This document shows, one piece after another, positions 22,262 through 34,740 of a stretch of DNA of 64,000 bases. Position numbers and translations under genes: made by a program. Origin of the DNA: Straminergon stramineum (lineage: Eukaryota > Streptophyta > Bryopsida > Hypnales > Calliergonaceae); NCBI GenBank assembly GCA_963920665.1, contig OY987273.1, forward strand, positions 9,302,501 through 9,366,500, in the 5' to 3' direction. Each line of letters opens with the position of its first letter. Within the stretch, counting starts at the first letter, position 1. The notes under the pieces were generated by a model. It was not told the origin of the DNA. It ran no database searches and worked only from the letters and a program-made list of their open reading frames with translations.

Positions 22262-24079
22262 ACTTTCTTCTTGACAAACTATAAAGAAGAAGGATCATTG
22301 AAGAGCTTCAGGAAATTGATATAGTTTTCTTTGTTTTTCTAACTTTGGATTTTAGTATGTTGAATTGGAGGGTTTTTTTTGAGTCTCAAGATGAAAAACC
22401 TCAACCAAAATTTGAATTTGAATTTGAATTTCCCTTGTCACAATTGTCGAATCCCTGAGTTTGGAAACGCCACATGAGCATCTACAAGAAGAAGACGGGC
22501 CTTCTCGACCGTGAAAGCAACCTCGACTAGAGCAACAATGGCACGAAAAACCTTTAGCGTGATACTTGAGCGTTGGTGATTTTGTTGTAGGTTGGATGCA
22601 TTGAATCTAGAGGTCGAGAAGTGACATTTGAAGGGTGTTTTAAAGGTGTTAATGTTGACCAATATTATTGTATGGTTAGGCCTGTGAAGAGAAGTCGTGG
22701 CCACGAACGTTACTTAGAAAGGCCGGTCAACCTTTTAATTAAGACAAACCATGCAAAATATGTAGCAATTACCATCAAATACATCTTCAAGTTCTTAAAG
22801 ATGAAGTGATATTCCAATTGAAAATCTATTTTGTTACCTCTAATAGATATATGTTAGATTCAAGTTCCTATAGTTTGTATTTAGACGTAATTTTAAATTT
22901 TATATTGTATGTAGAAAGTTGTAGGAAGAAAATATACAAATAGTTTGTCTTCTAATAACTTTGGAGTGATTTATCTTTCTACTAAGGATATAAAATAAGT
23001 TTAATGGTCAAAATAGATGACCAATGGATGATAGGAGAGCCACATGGTCAAGGTATAGACTGAAGTCCATTTGACTTGGGTGGTTAAGGTAGAAGTTAAC
23101 GTGGAAGAAAAAGGGTCACTATTCATTGTCTTTCTTGTTGTATTTATAAAGCCTGAATGTTTGAGGAGCCATAGTCTGTTTAGATTTACGAATTTTGATA
23201 TGAAAATTAGAGTATTTGTGTATTACAATGTTGTGTTTCTAAAATGATCTCACTTGTTTGAATTGGAGTTAGCATTTAAACATTGTGCTAGTTTGAATAG
23301 AGGAAGGTTTGTTGCCTTCTTTATAGAAGGGCAAAGACTTTGAATAATCATAGAAGACGGACAGGTCTTTTCTTTGCAATGAAAATTGAAGAGAGTGAAG
23401 GAAAATTTGTTAGTTTCCATAAAGCTATCATTCATTCTATTTGGAGTATATATAGGTGAGTTGTGAGTATCGAAGTGAAGAAGAGTCTACTACCTTCAAT
23501 TTCAAAGGCCGAAACTGTAGGTGGCTATAGAAGTTGGATAGAATTTTAGATTGATTTGATATTTGGAAGAAGAGTAGAAAATTGTGTTAGCTTTCAAAAG
23601 CTATAATTCATATCATTTGAACTTGTAAAACGTTGGCGGCATCATATCAAAGTTTAGCCAAGGAGTTGGAGTTTGGAGGAGATTTTGAAGACTTTTGTAT
23701 TGTGATTTATGGCTTTCAATTTCATTGTAAACTTTGTTGTTGCAAGTGGCAGGAGTCAAACCATTGCTTAGCCTTCTTTTGTATCGTGCTAACGAAGTGA
23801 GGTTGATGGCTCATATGATTAAAACTTGCTTTGTTCTCACGGTGAAGCACAATTGCTAATCACCAAGAGTTTGAAATTTAGGAGCCAATCTTCTGAACGG
23901 TTTAGCTCATGCTCTGATTGTCCCATTTTACTTATTCAAGGCTTGTGGTTTTTTATCACCTACCTTGATGTTACATCCATTTAGAGCTCATTTCTAAATA
24001 GGTCAACGAGATACAATTCCACAAAGGTTTAGAAGATTCAATGAATAAGATTCAAGATTTTACACAAACAAGTCTATTT
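22262..24079. other. Intergenic, no gene recognised
   Basis: AT-rich DNA outside hAT copy 1. Short open frames (22438-22704, 22621-22809, 23250-23435) have no recognisable domain. Confidence 0.4.
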
Positions 24080-25317
24080 GTGTTTTTTAGTCATTTCCAG
24101 TTGCAGCCAAGATCCCCATGATTTCCCAAGGCAAACCTCTTTCTATTTGACAACGTATTTGGGTAAGAAGTCTCAATGCCTTCTTTAGTGACCACTTTCA
24201 AACCAAAGCCAATGTGTGCTGGTACTTTTGGATATACTTCACCATTGCTTTACAATCCTATACCAAATCCTTTCTCCAATCTTCTGAAAGTAGGTCTAGA
24301 ATGTGTGTTGCACACCCTTGTTTATACATGTGAGGATACTTTTTTAGCAAGCTTGTCATGGCTCCAATCATTACTACGGCATTGTCCATATACAATTGGA
24401 CAACATTTAAAGGGTTGACTTCTTCTATGTATCGTGTCATCATATCTATCATATACTCAATGTCCTTTTCTCCTGTGTTGTCCATTGATTCCAAAAAAAC
24501 ATCCCATACTGGACAAACGAGCATCATATTCAACAACGGATGAGTATTGATATTAGAACAAATAGTCGCACCATATTCATTGATAGAGTTCTTCGTCTGC
24601 TTCGAGACTCTTTTTAAAATTGTTTCCTTTATATAATCAATCATTTTTGTATACACTACATTGAATGATAGTAGGTGGTACAAGAATCCAGCCCCGTTAT
24701 TTCCCTCACTACATTATAAAGTCTAGGTGTCGCACCAAATTGAATGCAATGTTGGCCTCATAAAAGAAAGAAGCCCACATCTTATCTAACTTCTATCTCA
24801 GACCCAATTGTATCGCCTCATCCATACTTCTTTGATGGAAAATTAAAGAACAATTCTTCATTCTATCCACTAGAGTTGGAGTAGAATCCACTAAATCAGG
24901 GGTAGGATTCATTGTTTCATTTGTGCCACTAGAGATTGTAGAACCTTCAAGCTCCATGTCCACTATTAGTTCAATGAAGGACTTAGCAACAACTTCCATT
25001 GCATTGCGGGTAAATGGCATTTCATACATCTCTTCAAAGCTCATGGATTTTGGAACAAACCCCTTATAGGTCCAAAACTTTTTGCATACATTCCTAGGGA
25101 TTTTAGGACAACGTTCTAATGTTGTTGAGCCACCATATCCAAAGTGAGTAAATGCCTTCTTTTGTACAAATACTTTGGTCCACCCCCAAAATTTGCATTA
25201 TTGAGGATATGGGGAATTATCATTCAAAGTGCACAATATGAGCCAAGGGTCCCAATCCTTTGTGGCCTTGCACATATTGTTAACACTTGCTCCCCTCCCA
25301 ACACCTTGGCCAGCCAT
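24080..25317 (-). pseudogene. Diverged hAT transposase remnant
   Basis: Minus strand, from a possible ATG at 25317 to about 24080. The N-terminal part reads KDWDPW ... KVFVQKKAF.HFGYGGSTTLERCP, matching the BED-like start of the full-length transposases (KDWSGW...SVFAKK...HLGYEG). The 141-codon frame 24683-24261 has INEYGATI...PLLNMMLV, FLESMDNTGEKD, IEEVNPLNVVQLYMDNA, KYPHMYKQGCATHILDLL and DWRKDLV, which line up in order with the DUF659 core. The first catalytic motif has decayed from SIDGW to CSNIN; the second Asp (MDNA) remains. The dimerisation region is missing. This is an old relative, not a recent copy. Confidence 0.8.
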
Positions 25318-27209
25318 AGTGCAAATTAGCATTCAGTGTAAATACCGGTGCACTCAATCCATGGACCTAATAATGTAAAAAAAATAATGACAAAGCCACA
25401 CACGATGAGTGGTCTTCTGAACCCCTCAAAAGCAAGGTTGTTGTCCTCTCATGAACCAAAACGTTCGTAATAAGCCTCTTTCAAAGATTCAAGTCAAGAG
25501 TCTAAACATTGAAACAAGGTGACAAGCAAATGTTGCACTAGGGGTTTATAGTGCCAGACTCCCTGGACCCACAATCATCCTTTGGGTGACTGCAGGTTCA
25601 AGGAGACTTCTAAGTGACCAAGATGGCGAACGTGGATACAAAAGAAGGTGACCACATGTGTTGAGGGCAACCTCAAGTGCAAAGACGATGACCATGGGTC
25701 CAGAAGAAGGTGACCACAAGTGTAGAAAAAGGCAACCATGGATATTATGGATGGCCTTAGGTACTTTACTAAAAAAAGTGCATTCTAGGGCAACCTCAGG
25801 TCCTAAAGGGCGACTGCAGGTATAAAGGGTGACTTCATGTTCTAGACCAAGCAACTTCGGTTGTTTTTTTCACATCCTCAAATCTTGGTGGAGGTGACGT
25901 TACTTCACAGAAGGGGCAAGCGCAGGTCAGGCTTGGGAAACTACAGGTCAAGGCTTTAGTGATTGCGGATAAGAAACATATTATTAGTATCGGACTAGTT
26001 ATATTCTACTATATTTTCATTTTCCCCCTAAATAGTGAAGTACAGTTCTGAGATTCTAGGATTTGCTTTTAATTAAACAATAAGCCAAATTTTCTATAAG
26101 TTGTGCCTCTTCTCTTTAAATGTGATCATTTCATAAAAAAGTAAAATAGAGATGTTTGAGGCTAGAAGGGCAAATAAAAGACAATAATGTTATTTGTTGA
26201 AACATAGATTATGATGTTTTAAATGTTAAATTGATTTGAAGTAACCAAGTCCTCTTCTAACATGACCAATGTAAAGTAGTGTTCAACAAAACAAAAAATT
26301 TACCATAAACAACACTTATAATTGTGTAATAGGCACAACCCTAATCAAGTTTTAGCTAATTCAACTTCACTCTCCTCAATTTTTTAAATGAATTCATAAT
26401 ATGATTCTTTGACCACTCTCCTCTACACTTGAGGCTCATTTTCTAAATCCGACATCACTAGAAAGTCAAGATTCAAAATGGAGAACCTTCTAATGAATCT
26501 TCAATAGAGAAACAAAAATTCTTCATTTCCAACATGGCAACATTGGATTATAGATCTTGAAACTACACTTGTAAATGATTTTGGCCAAAAGATAAACTTA
26601 TCTAAATACCGAGTTCATGTATATTTCATTGATCTTCAGTTTAATGTTGATACTAAAGTAGAAGGGTCTGCAGATTAGCATTTAGGGAAAACAATTTAGT
26701 GGAACACAACAATGTCTTTTCAAACTTCCACAAATACATTTCTACATTCTAATCTTTTCATTAAAACAACCTAGAATCATTATTATGAATTCTTCATTTA
26801 TTTTATTTCATAATTCCTTTTGAAGTCTAAGCAATGAATTTAACCTTGTCAAAATCTACCTTTCATTCTTATGCTACCATTTGAAATTACTTTATACTTT
26901 GACACTTTGACATTTTGTGCATCCAATTCCCCAAACCTTGTTCTATCTTTTTATCTTTATATCTATTATTTTACACTATTGTATAAGTAAAGAAATGGAA
27001 AGAAATTGACATTCAATGGAATTTGAAATATTGACAATTTCACAAACATGCAAATGACAAAACTCACATCCATATCCATCCATGCAACTCAATGAAGGAA
27101 AAAAATTAACCTTGTTTTCTCTAAAAAGTTTGAAATGGATAATTGCCTATTTATATATACATGTTTAGATGGTACATAGTCCTACCAAAAATGCAAGAAA
27201 ACAATCATA
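25318..27209. other. AT-rich spacer between the two old minus-strand gene remnants
   Basis: No gene. Positions 25560-25960 contain repeated 'gtgacc..ggt' and 'gcaacctc' words like the tandem array at 30820-33020. The remainder is AT-rich. Confidence 0.45.
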
Positions 27210-28640
27210 TCATGCAACATCCATCTTGTCATGTTCTTCTCTCATTTTCTTCTTCGCTTCAATCTGATGCTTCGCCACTCTTTCTTCTCTCTTAAGTATG
27301 GATACATGGTCATAATTCCACCACTTCTCCCGTAACCAAGCTTTCTTGATCGCTTTTAGTAAATCAAGGAGTGTCCTTTCCTTCCCCATGATCTTGTGCA
27401 ACTTCTTTTCCAATGTGAGACAAGCTGCTAACTTCTTCTTCAATTTAGTTACTTCTACATGAGACATCTCATGTGGCCTAGACCAATCTTCCCAACCATA
27501 CATATTGACAACACGGTCAAGGGGGTTGCATCCTTGATTTCTTCTCAATCATTTAATCTCAATCGTGCCACCTCCACAATTTGCTTTTCAAAGTTGATTT
27601 CCTCTACTTCCATCTTACAATCTTCCATCAATTTGGCAAGTTGTTCATTTGCAAATGGGTTGGCAGAAGAACTAGAAGATCCATCTTGGAAACTATAGAA
27701 GCTACGATAAAAGGCTTCCAAGTTCAATATCTCCTCATGTTGCTTTGACACATGAACTCACCCAATTTCAATTTGTGCTTGCATGATGGACACATACTCT
27801 AAAGAATCTTCCATTTCCCACTTTTGTAGAATCTGACACTCTTGCTTTTTTGAAGCCAACTCTTCTAGAATTATCTTTAACTGAAGTTTGTAAAACTTTT
27901 TCAATCCTAGAGTTTGGTTGTCTTCATGACCTTCAACTTCAAGGTGTTCTTCTATTCCTGGCATGCCTTTCAAAGTGGTCAATGTCATCAAGTAAGGTGC
28001 CAACTCCTCCTCCATTTTCATCTCTCCATCCAATTGGTCATTGGTATCTTCTAGCAAGCATGTACACACATTCAAAAATGCTACATCTTCTTCAAGATGA
28101 GGGACCTCCACTGGTTGCAACACTATGGGACGAGGGACATATACGACCATGGCTTGGCTATGCCCTCCATTCCCTTCTTTCATGTCCACCATAGATTTAT
28201 CTTCAATTACAAGTGGAGCTTCCATGTTGTTTGTACTATCCAACATTGCTTCTTTAGTTGAGGAGTTGTCACTAATTGAACTTGTATGAGGTGACTACAA
28301 GAACTCATTGTCAAGCACTCTAGGCTTGATAAATATCTTTTTTTTCCCAAGTCCATCTTGTGGATTCGTGGAGGGACCCGCCTTTGGAATGTCTTTGATG
28401 GTTGGAATGGCAGGAAGCTTTGCTCCATTGATGGTCCTCCAATCTATCGTATGGGCGAGGATGACCTCTGTATATACCATCTCACATAGGAACAATTGAA
28501 CTTTGTTCCTAGGCACAATGTGTGTCTTGTATAAGTATCAATATACTTCAATACATCATTGCACAAATGTGTCATGGGTGCAAGAATGTAGATTTGTCAT
28601 GTTCCACCTCAAATGAATATTGTGCTAGTGATGTGGGAAT
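27210..28640 (-). pseudogene. Diverged ORF-A-like gene remnant (module + coiled coil)
   Basis: Minus strand, several frames. The start (about 28640-28425) reads HDTFVQ.CIEVY...IVPRNKVQLFLCEMVYTEVILAHTIDWRT, which matches the end of the ORF-A/ORF-B module (KHFVHRSEEVW...INYSVACMVNVELIL..KVDW). Open frames 28246-27758, 27751-27545 and 27548-27210 then give Glu/Lys/Leu-rich sequence that would form coiled coils, as in the middle of ORF-A. No RING finger is visible. It lies upstream of the hAT remnant at 25317-24080 on the same strand, the same gene order as in the two full elements. The module match is reasonably clear; the coiled-coil match is weak. Confidence 0.55.
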
Positions 28641-28914
28641 AGCTTATTGATGTGGCACCGATACACAAATGCTTTACAATTTGTCACCGTCCAATTACAT
28701 CGGATTCTATCCCAACCTGGATAAGCTACAGCCTGTGGATCAAGAAGGATGTGTCATTGCCTACATTGATTTCTTCATTTTACCTTGGTCTTCTTCTTGT
28801 TGGTGTTCATTGTACACAAATGAAATCTGGGTATTTTTTATTTTTTTAAATGCTACAACTAGTGCCTTATGTGAAATCCTAACCCTTATGTACTTTACTT
28901 TTACAAAATTGTAA

Positions 28915-30820
28915 CCCTATACAACCAAAGTATCTCCTAAGAAGGGGGTTTACAATATGGTGCATGGGATGAAAGATTAAAAGATGAGGTGAAAAGGGAT
29001 CAAAGTTTCCCTCACAACTCAAACCCCCCATTCATGAGTACACGATTAGCCACTTTGAGGTAGGTAAATGACAGTGCGTAGAGCAAGAAGTGATGACTTC
29101 AGCTACAAACAAACGAATATGAAATCGAAGTCACCCTGGGGCGCATGCGGGTCAAAAACATGAGCAACCTTGGATTTGGTGACTATGGATTTGGCAACTA
29201 TAGGTCTTGGGCAAAGAGAGTTGCTGGCCTTTCAAAATTCCCATAATTTTTACTAGTGTGACCACAATTGGGGCGACCTCGGGTCTTGCAAAGGAGGTAA
29301 AAGTGATTTTTTGAAATTCCCACAAAAACCAACAATTGAACAATTGTGGCTGGGGTGACCTCGAGTCCACATGAAGGGAGGAACAATCTCTTCTTAACCC
29401 CTTTATGCTTGAGGCCTTTATTGAGTTCCTTTGAAGTTGCTTGAAGTTGCCCTAACCGCTCCAATGTTTTGACAAGTTGAATGAATTTTATGTTTATTGT
29501 AACCGCCCAAACTTAAACTCATCATTCTAGAGATTAAATGGACAAAGAAAATAAAATAAAGTCACCTATGGATTGAAAGATTATAATGTTTGGTCATGAG
29601 GGTGCAAAAAATTTGAAAGTAATTTGAAGTCTTCCAATCTTCTTTTCTCATAGCAACTCTAGAAAATTCGTCACCAAAAACATAGGAGGTTAAATAGCAT
29701 CAATGCATAACCTAAATCAATTTATGGCTTCTAAAAATGTATTCTACAATTTTATGGATTGAATTCACAATGAGGCTATTTACGCAAGATCTAGTGCATT
29801 TAAGGCTCATATCCAAGAGCCCTCAACACTAGAAAATCAAGATTAAAAATGGACACTTTTGCACAAAATCTTCAATAGAAAAATATAATTAAACATTTTT
29901 AAAATTGGATTTTGGATGCTAGAACTAAACTTCTACAAGAATCTTTCCAAATAGTAAATTTAATAGGGTTTATTTAACTTCAAAGTATTGTCTACACCTC
30001 AATTTGGTGCCTTAGGCAATAAGGTCTTAATGAAGGAATAAAAATGAAGTTGAACACAATTGCATTAGCAATTTAGACCGCCCCCTCCTATTTTGTCTAC
30101 CTCCAAATAAAATCAAGCCAATGTGGTGTGGTTTGGAATGTGGAATTAGAAATGTTAGACATTGGTCTCCTAGATGAAAGTGTTAGAAATCCCTTTCTCA
30201 TTTTTTAAATTTCCACTTGATGAATCATCTAGGTCATGTATTCTTCACTAACTTGTATTCAACATTAAAGATTAAATGATTAAGACACAATTGCATTAAG
30301 AATTTAGACTCCCTACCCTTCCCTTTTGGGCAAGCATGTACCCCTATAGTAGCCTAGCATGAACAAATTATTTATAAAACCTTAGAAAGTATAATTGACT
30401 ATGATATGTGTTGGAATTTTTAAAACGGGAATTTGTGCCAAACTTGAATGTATTTAGCAAGACAAATAGAATATTCATGTATGGAAAAAAATCATGATAA
30501 TATATGAAATATAAAATAAACTATTCATATGTTAGTAACTTCATAAAAATAACCCAATATCTTCAAACACACAAGGCCTCACACATCATTCAAGTCTAAT
30601 TTCTAGTAACCCGGTTCCAAGTTTGTAATATTTAAGGTTTGTAGGGTCTAGGGTTTGGGATAAACTTTTAATCTAAAAAAAATGATAAATCATTCTTGAC
30701 AGACTACTCGTCTATTGATATTCACATGTTGCATTTAATAAGACAATACTCTCCTTAAATGCAAGATTGAAAAAATCATGTCTTCGGGTGTTGGTTTGCT
30801 AGCTAACTATCATGTTTGTG
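28915..30820. other. Intergenic, no gene; scattered gtgacc repeats at 29100-29460
   Basis: AT-rich, no recognisable coding sequence. 29130-29370 has several 'gcgacctcgggt'-like words related to the tandem array further right. Confidence 0.45.
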
Positions 30821-33020
30821 GTAAAGTAGAGTGACCTCGGGTGGGTGACTGTGGGTAGAAGGATACTCTCTTGCGAGGCGAATTAGCGAATACAAGCAAA
30901 TTCGTATGAGAGGAGACCACGGGTCTGAGGCAACTGTGTTTGTCGAGTGACTGTAGGTGGGAGATACATAAGGCCCAAGTGCATGAATCAAAATACACGA
31001 CTATTGTGCGACCACAGGTAGGGCGACTCTGGATTAGGCAACCATGGGATTGGAACAAGGCTCGTAGGAACTGGCGACCTTGTCTCAGGGGCAACCGCAT
31101 GTGGAGGAAGAGTTTTGCCCTTCTCATTTTTCCAAAGTTGTTTCTTAAAAGATGGAGAATTGTCTTAGGGGTGACCTCACGTAGGGAAACTATGGTTTTG
31201 GAATAAGGCTTGCTTGTTCTTGTTCTCATTTTGCTAGAATGGTTGCAAACGTGACCTTGGGTGTTGGATGACCTCAAGTGCCAGGATTGCGGGAGTAGGC
31301 GACTACGTCTCAAGGGCAACTGCCCAAGGTGGAAAAGTTGTGGCCTTCTTGTTTTTTCCAAGTTGTTGTTTCTTAAGAGATGGCGAATCATCTTGGGGGC
31401 GACCTTGGGTAGGGCAATTGCGGCTTGGGCCACCATAGGTTTGGAACAAGGCTTGCTCGTTCTCATTCTAATTATGCTAGAATGGTTGCAAACGCAACTT
31501 CAGGTGTTGGGCGACCTTGAGTGTTGGGTGACCGCGTCTCATGGATGACCGCACATGGTCAAAAAGTTTTGCCCTTCTTGTTTTTCCAAAGTTGTTGTTT
31601 CTTAAGAGATGGGGACCTCGAGTAGGGTGACCTCGAGTTGGACAACCATTGATAGGGTGACCATGGGTTTGGAACAAGGCTTGCTCATTCTCATTCTCGT
31701 TTTGCAAAAATGGTTGAAAATGTGACTTTGAGTGTTGAGTGACCTCGTGTATTGGGCGACCTCAGGTGCCGGGACTACAGGAGTAGGTGATTGTGTCTCG
31801 GGGGCAACTATGCTTGGTGGAAAAGTTGTGCCCTTCTTGTTTTCCCAAAGTCGTTGTTTCTTATGAGATGGTGAATCATCTTGAGTGCAACCTCAAGTAG
31901 ACTGACTGTGGCTTGGGCCACCACAGGTTGGGTGACCATTGGTTTGGAATAAGGCTCGCTCATTCTCATTCTCGCTTTGCTAGGATGGTTGCAAACACGA
32001 CCTCGGGTGTCGGGACTGTAGGAATAGGCGATTGCATCTCAAGGGCAACTACGTGTGGTAGAAAAGTTTTGCCCTTCTTGTTTTCTCAAAGTTGTTGTTT
32101 CTTAAGAGACGGAAAATTGTCTCGAGGGTGACCTTGTGTAGGGCAACTACAACTTCGGTGACTATGGGTTGGATGACCACGGGTTTGGAGCAGGGCTCGT
32201 TTGTTCTTATTTCTGTTTTGCCATAATGGTTGCAATCATGACTTCTAGTGTGGGGCGATCTCGAGTACCAGGACCACAAGAGTGGTGATTGTGTCTTGAG
32301 GGCGACTATGCGTGGTGGAAAAGTTGTACCCTTTTTGTATTCCCAAAGTCGTTGTTTCTGAAGAGATGGTGAATTGTCTTGAGGACGACCACAGTTGGGT
32401 GACCACAGGTTTGAAACAAAGCTCACTTGTTCTCATTCCTATTCTGCTAGAATTGTTGTAAACGCAACCTCCGATGTGGGGCAACCTTGGGTGTTAGGAT
32501 CGCAGGAGTAGGCGATTGTGTCTTGGGGGCGACCACTCGAGGTGGAAAAGTTGTGCCCTTCATGTTTTTCTGAAGTCGTTGTTTCTTATGAGATGGCAAA
32601 TTGTCTCAAGGGCGACCTTGGGTAGGGCAACTATGGCTTGGGTGACCACGAGTTTGGAACAAGGCTCGTTCATTCTTGTTGTCATTTTGCTAGAATGGTT
32701 GTAAATGTGACCTTGGGTGTTGGGCGACCTTGGGTGTTGGGACCATGGGAGTAGGTGACTACTTCTTGGGGGCAACCGCCCGAGGTGGAAAAGTTGTGCC
32801 TTTCTTGTTTTTCCAAAGTTGTTTTTTCTTGTGAGATGGCAAATTGTCTTGAAGGCGATCTCAGGTAGGGTGACTGCGGCCTGGGCAACCATGGATTTGG
32901 AATAAGGCTTGCTCGTTCTCGTTCTACCCGAAAGGCTGCAAACGCAACTTCAGGTGCTGGGAGAACTTGTGTGTTGGGCGACCTCGGGTATAGGGACTGC
33001 GGGAGCAGTCAATACCTTAG
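30820..33020. repeat. Tandem repeat array, unit about 230-260 bp, about eight units
   Basis: The word ggtggaaaagttgtgcccttc and variants recur near 31100, 31331, 31557, 31816, 32056, 32309, 32540 and 32786. Each is followed in order by ccaaagt(c/t)gttgtttctta, agatgg..a, gcgacct, gtttggaacaaggct and tgctagaatggttgcaaa. Within each unit the 13-mer gcgacctcgggtg and variants repeat again. Open frames on the minus strand through the array are repeat translations. Confidence 0.85.
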
Positions 33021-33109
33021 GCAGAGAGTGAAAAGGTCATAAATTTGACATAAGATTCCAATACAGCATCAAAGTCCAAATTGGATGTCTCAAATGTGAC
33101 CTTGAAGTT

Positions 33110-33255
33110 TCTTGACGAGATGGTTGAGATTGGTGGCGTTCTTCCAACTCATGTGGGTTTAAAAGGTATTGGGTTCGATTCCTAGTGACGTCAGCTAGGT
33201 CCATTGAGGATACTACATTGATGTTGGGGGGGGCTTGGTTGTTATAGCCAACCAA
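33110..33255 (+). repeat. tRNA-like / SINE-like fragment
   Basis: TGGTTGAGATTGG at about 33119 resembles a pol III A box, and GGGTTCGATTCCT at about 33169 fits a B box, about 50 bp apart. Downstream come a G run, 'cttggttgttatagcc' and an A-rich tail. No cloverleaf is convincing, so a tRNA-derived SINE fragment is more likely than a tRNA gene. Confidence 0.35.
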
Positions 33256-33280
33256 TAAAGAAAAATAAATAGAAAAGTGT

Positions 33281-33521
33281 CAAGTCAATTCTTGATTGTA
33301 TATGGGCATGAATATCATTTGCTCGTCGAGGACTAAGTGATGATCTTTGAGTGTTTTAGAAGGCAATTTTGAATTCCATACAAAGATGTTCATTGTTGTG
33401 GCCCAACAATGAACATCTCTATATGGAATTCAAAATTGCCTTCTAAAACACTCAGAAATCATCACTTAGTCCTTGACGAGCAAATGATGTTCATGCCCAC
33501 ATACAATCAAGAATTGACTTG
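33281..33521. repeat. Near-perfect 241-bp inverted repeat (hairpin)
   Basis: Two arms of about 118 bp (33281-33398 and 33404-33521) are reverse complements with about seven mismatches and a loop of about 5 nt (ttgttg tggcc caacaa at the centre). The arms start caagtcaattcttgattg and end in its complement. It could be a foldback/MITE-type element or a hairpin RNA precursor; I see no clear target duplication. Confidence 0.9.
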
Positions 33522-33524
33522 ATG

Positions 33525-34383
33525 TTTTGTAATTTTCTTTTAAGTGGTTTACAAATATACAATGTCCATGTAAGCAAGTATAATAAATCATGGTTAAAAT
33601 GAAAATCATAGACTACCATACTTTTGAAGATCCATTGCTCAAAAAACAAATTTAGTAAAATTATAGAAGGTCAGAATGAGATAATTAGAAACAACTATAG
33701 ACAATTTTTAAATTCAACACACATGAAAGAAATGTAGAATCAAGTACAATAGTCCTAATAACTACCTACATTTCTTTTTATAGAATTTTGGATGATATGA
33801 ACTACAATTTGGCTATTTTTTTCATAAAAAATAATCATTGGATAATTTCACAATTTCTTTTTAGTTTATAGTATACCCCTTTTTTTTAAAACAAACAAAT
33901 TCCACTTCCAATTATCTTAGTTATTGTTATGTTCATAGTTTCTCCATTTGCCTCTCATATGTTATAGAATTTGGTACACTTCAATTTGACAGTATACTTA
34001 CTTTGTCAAAAATGTAGTGAACCATGAACATTTGAATTGCTCAAATATGTTGAATTGAAGTTTTGGGGCTTCTATGGAAGTAGGTTGTGAAATTCCTTTG
34101 ACCATTTTAGATTATTGTTATGGACAATATTCAATGTCATCAATTGAAAGCTTTTGTTTTTATCTTAAGAAGGTCAATATTTGATTTTTAAGAAGCTTTC
34201 AAAGTCATTTATGTACCATTCTACGAATCCTAAAGCATGTAAATTTTATTGAATGTCCTAGTGTGAGCAAAGCTTAACAATTCCCCTTCATTTCAAGCAA
34301 AAGAAGTAGTAGTTGTCTATTAAATACATGTTGCATGGTTGTGTTAGAAGTTTGTATTAGAAGATTAGGAAAATATTGTGTCA
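33525..34383. other. Intergenic AT-rich sequence
   Basis: No reading frame or repeat recognised between the hairpin and the left target duplication of hAT copy 2. Confidence 0.5.
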
Positions 34384-34391
34384 TTTAGTAG
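34384..34391. repeat. Left target site duplication TTTAGTAG of hAT copy 2
   Basis: Identical to 52935-52942 just outside the right end. Eight bp is the duplication length made by hAT transposases. Confidence 0.92.
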
Positions 34392-34740
34392 TAGGGTTGA
34401 TAGGGCGTCTTGACGCAACCGATAGTGTCCGGACATCTGGCGTCCGTGTCCACGCCCCCCCCAGACGTCCTATGACATTCAGAAAATTTGGTTTTTACCT
34501 TGGGGTAATTTCCCATCCACGACCTCGTCCGCATTGCCGTCCACGGTTTCTGCAGCCCGTCCACCATCCTGTCCGCCTATCCGCGACCTCGTTTGCAGAT
34601 TCTGGAACCCGTCCGCCAATCCGTCGACCGTTCGCGACCACGTCTGTGACCCCGTTCGCTAATCTGTCGGCCCGTCCGCGAGCGCATCCGCGGTCCCTAG
34701 AACCCGTCCACCAACTCGTCCGCCCGCTTAAGACTCCCCG
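34392..34740. repeat. Left terminal region of hAT copy 2 with CCGTCCGC array
   Basis: TAGGGTTGA terminus, imperfect palindrome ttaccttggggtaa at 34495-34508, then cgtccgc/cccgtcc words to 34730. Aligns with 9274-9667. Confidence 0.8.

Noticed and set aside
28905..28925. aaccctata as the terminal repeat of the third hAT relative
   Set aside because: Only seven bases fit the known ends and no partner end or 8-bp duplication was found.
30810..31466. 218-codon minus-strand open frame
   Set aside because: Translation of the tandem array; similar frames recur in each unit.
30820..33020. CRISPR-like array
   Set aside because: Units are tandem, about 240 bp, without short repeats and unique spacers, and the DNA is eukaryotic.
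33165..33185. Functional tRNA gene
   Set aside because: B box alone fits well, but the acceptor and TΨC stems do not pair.
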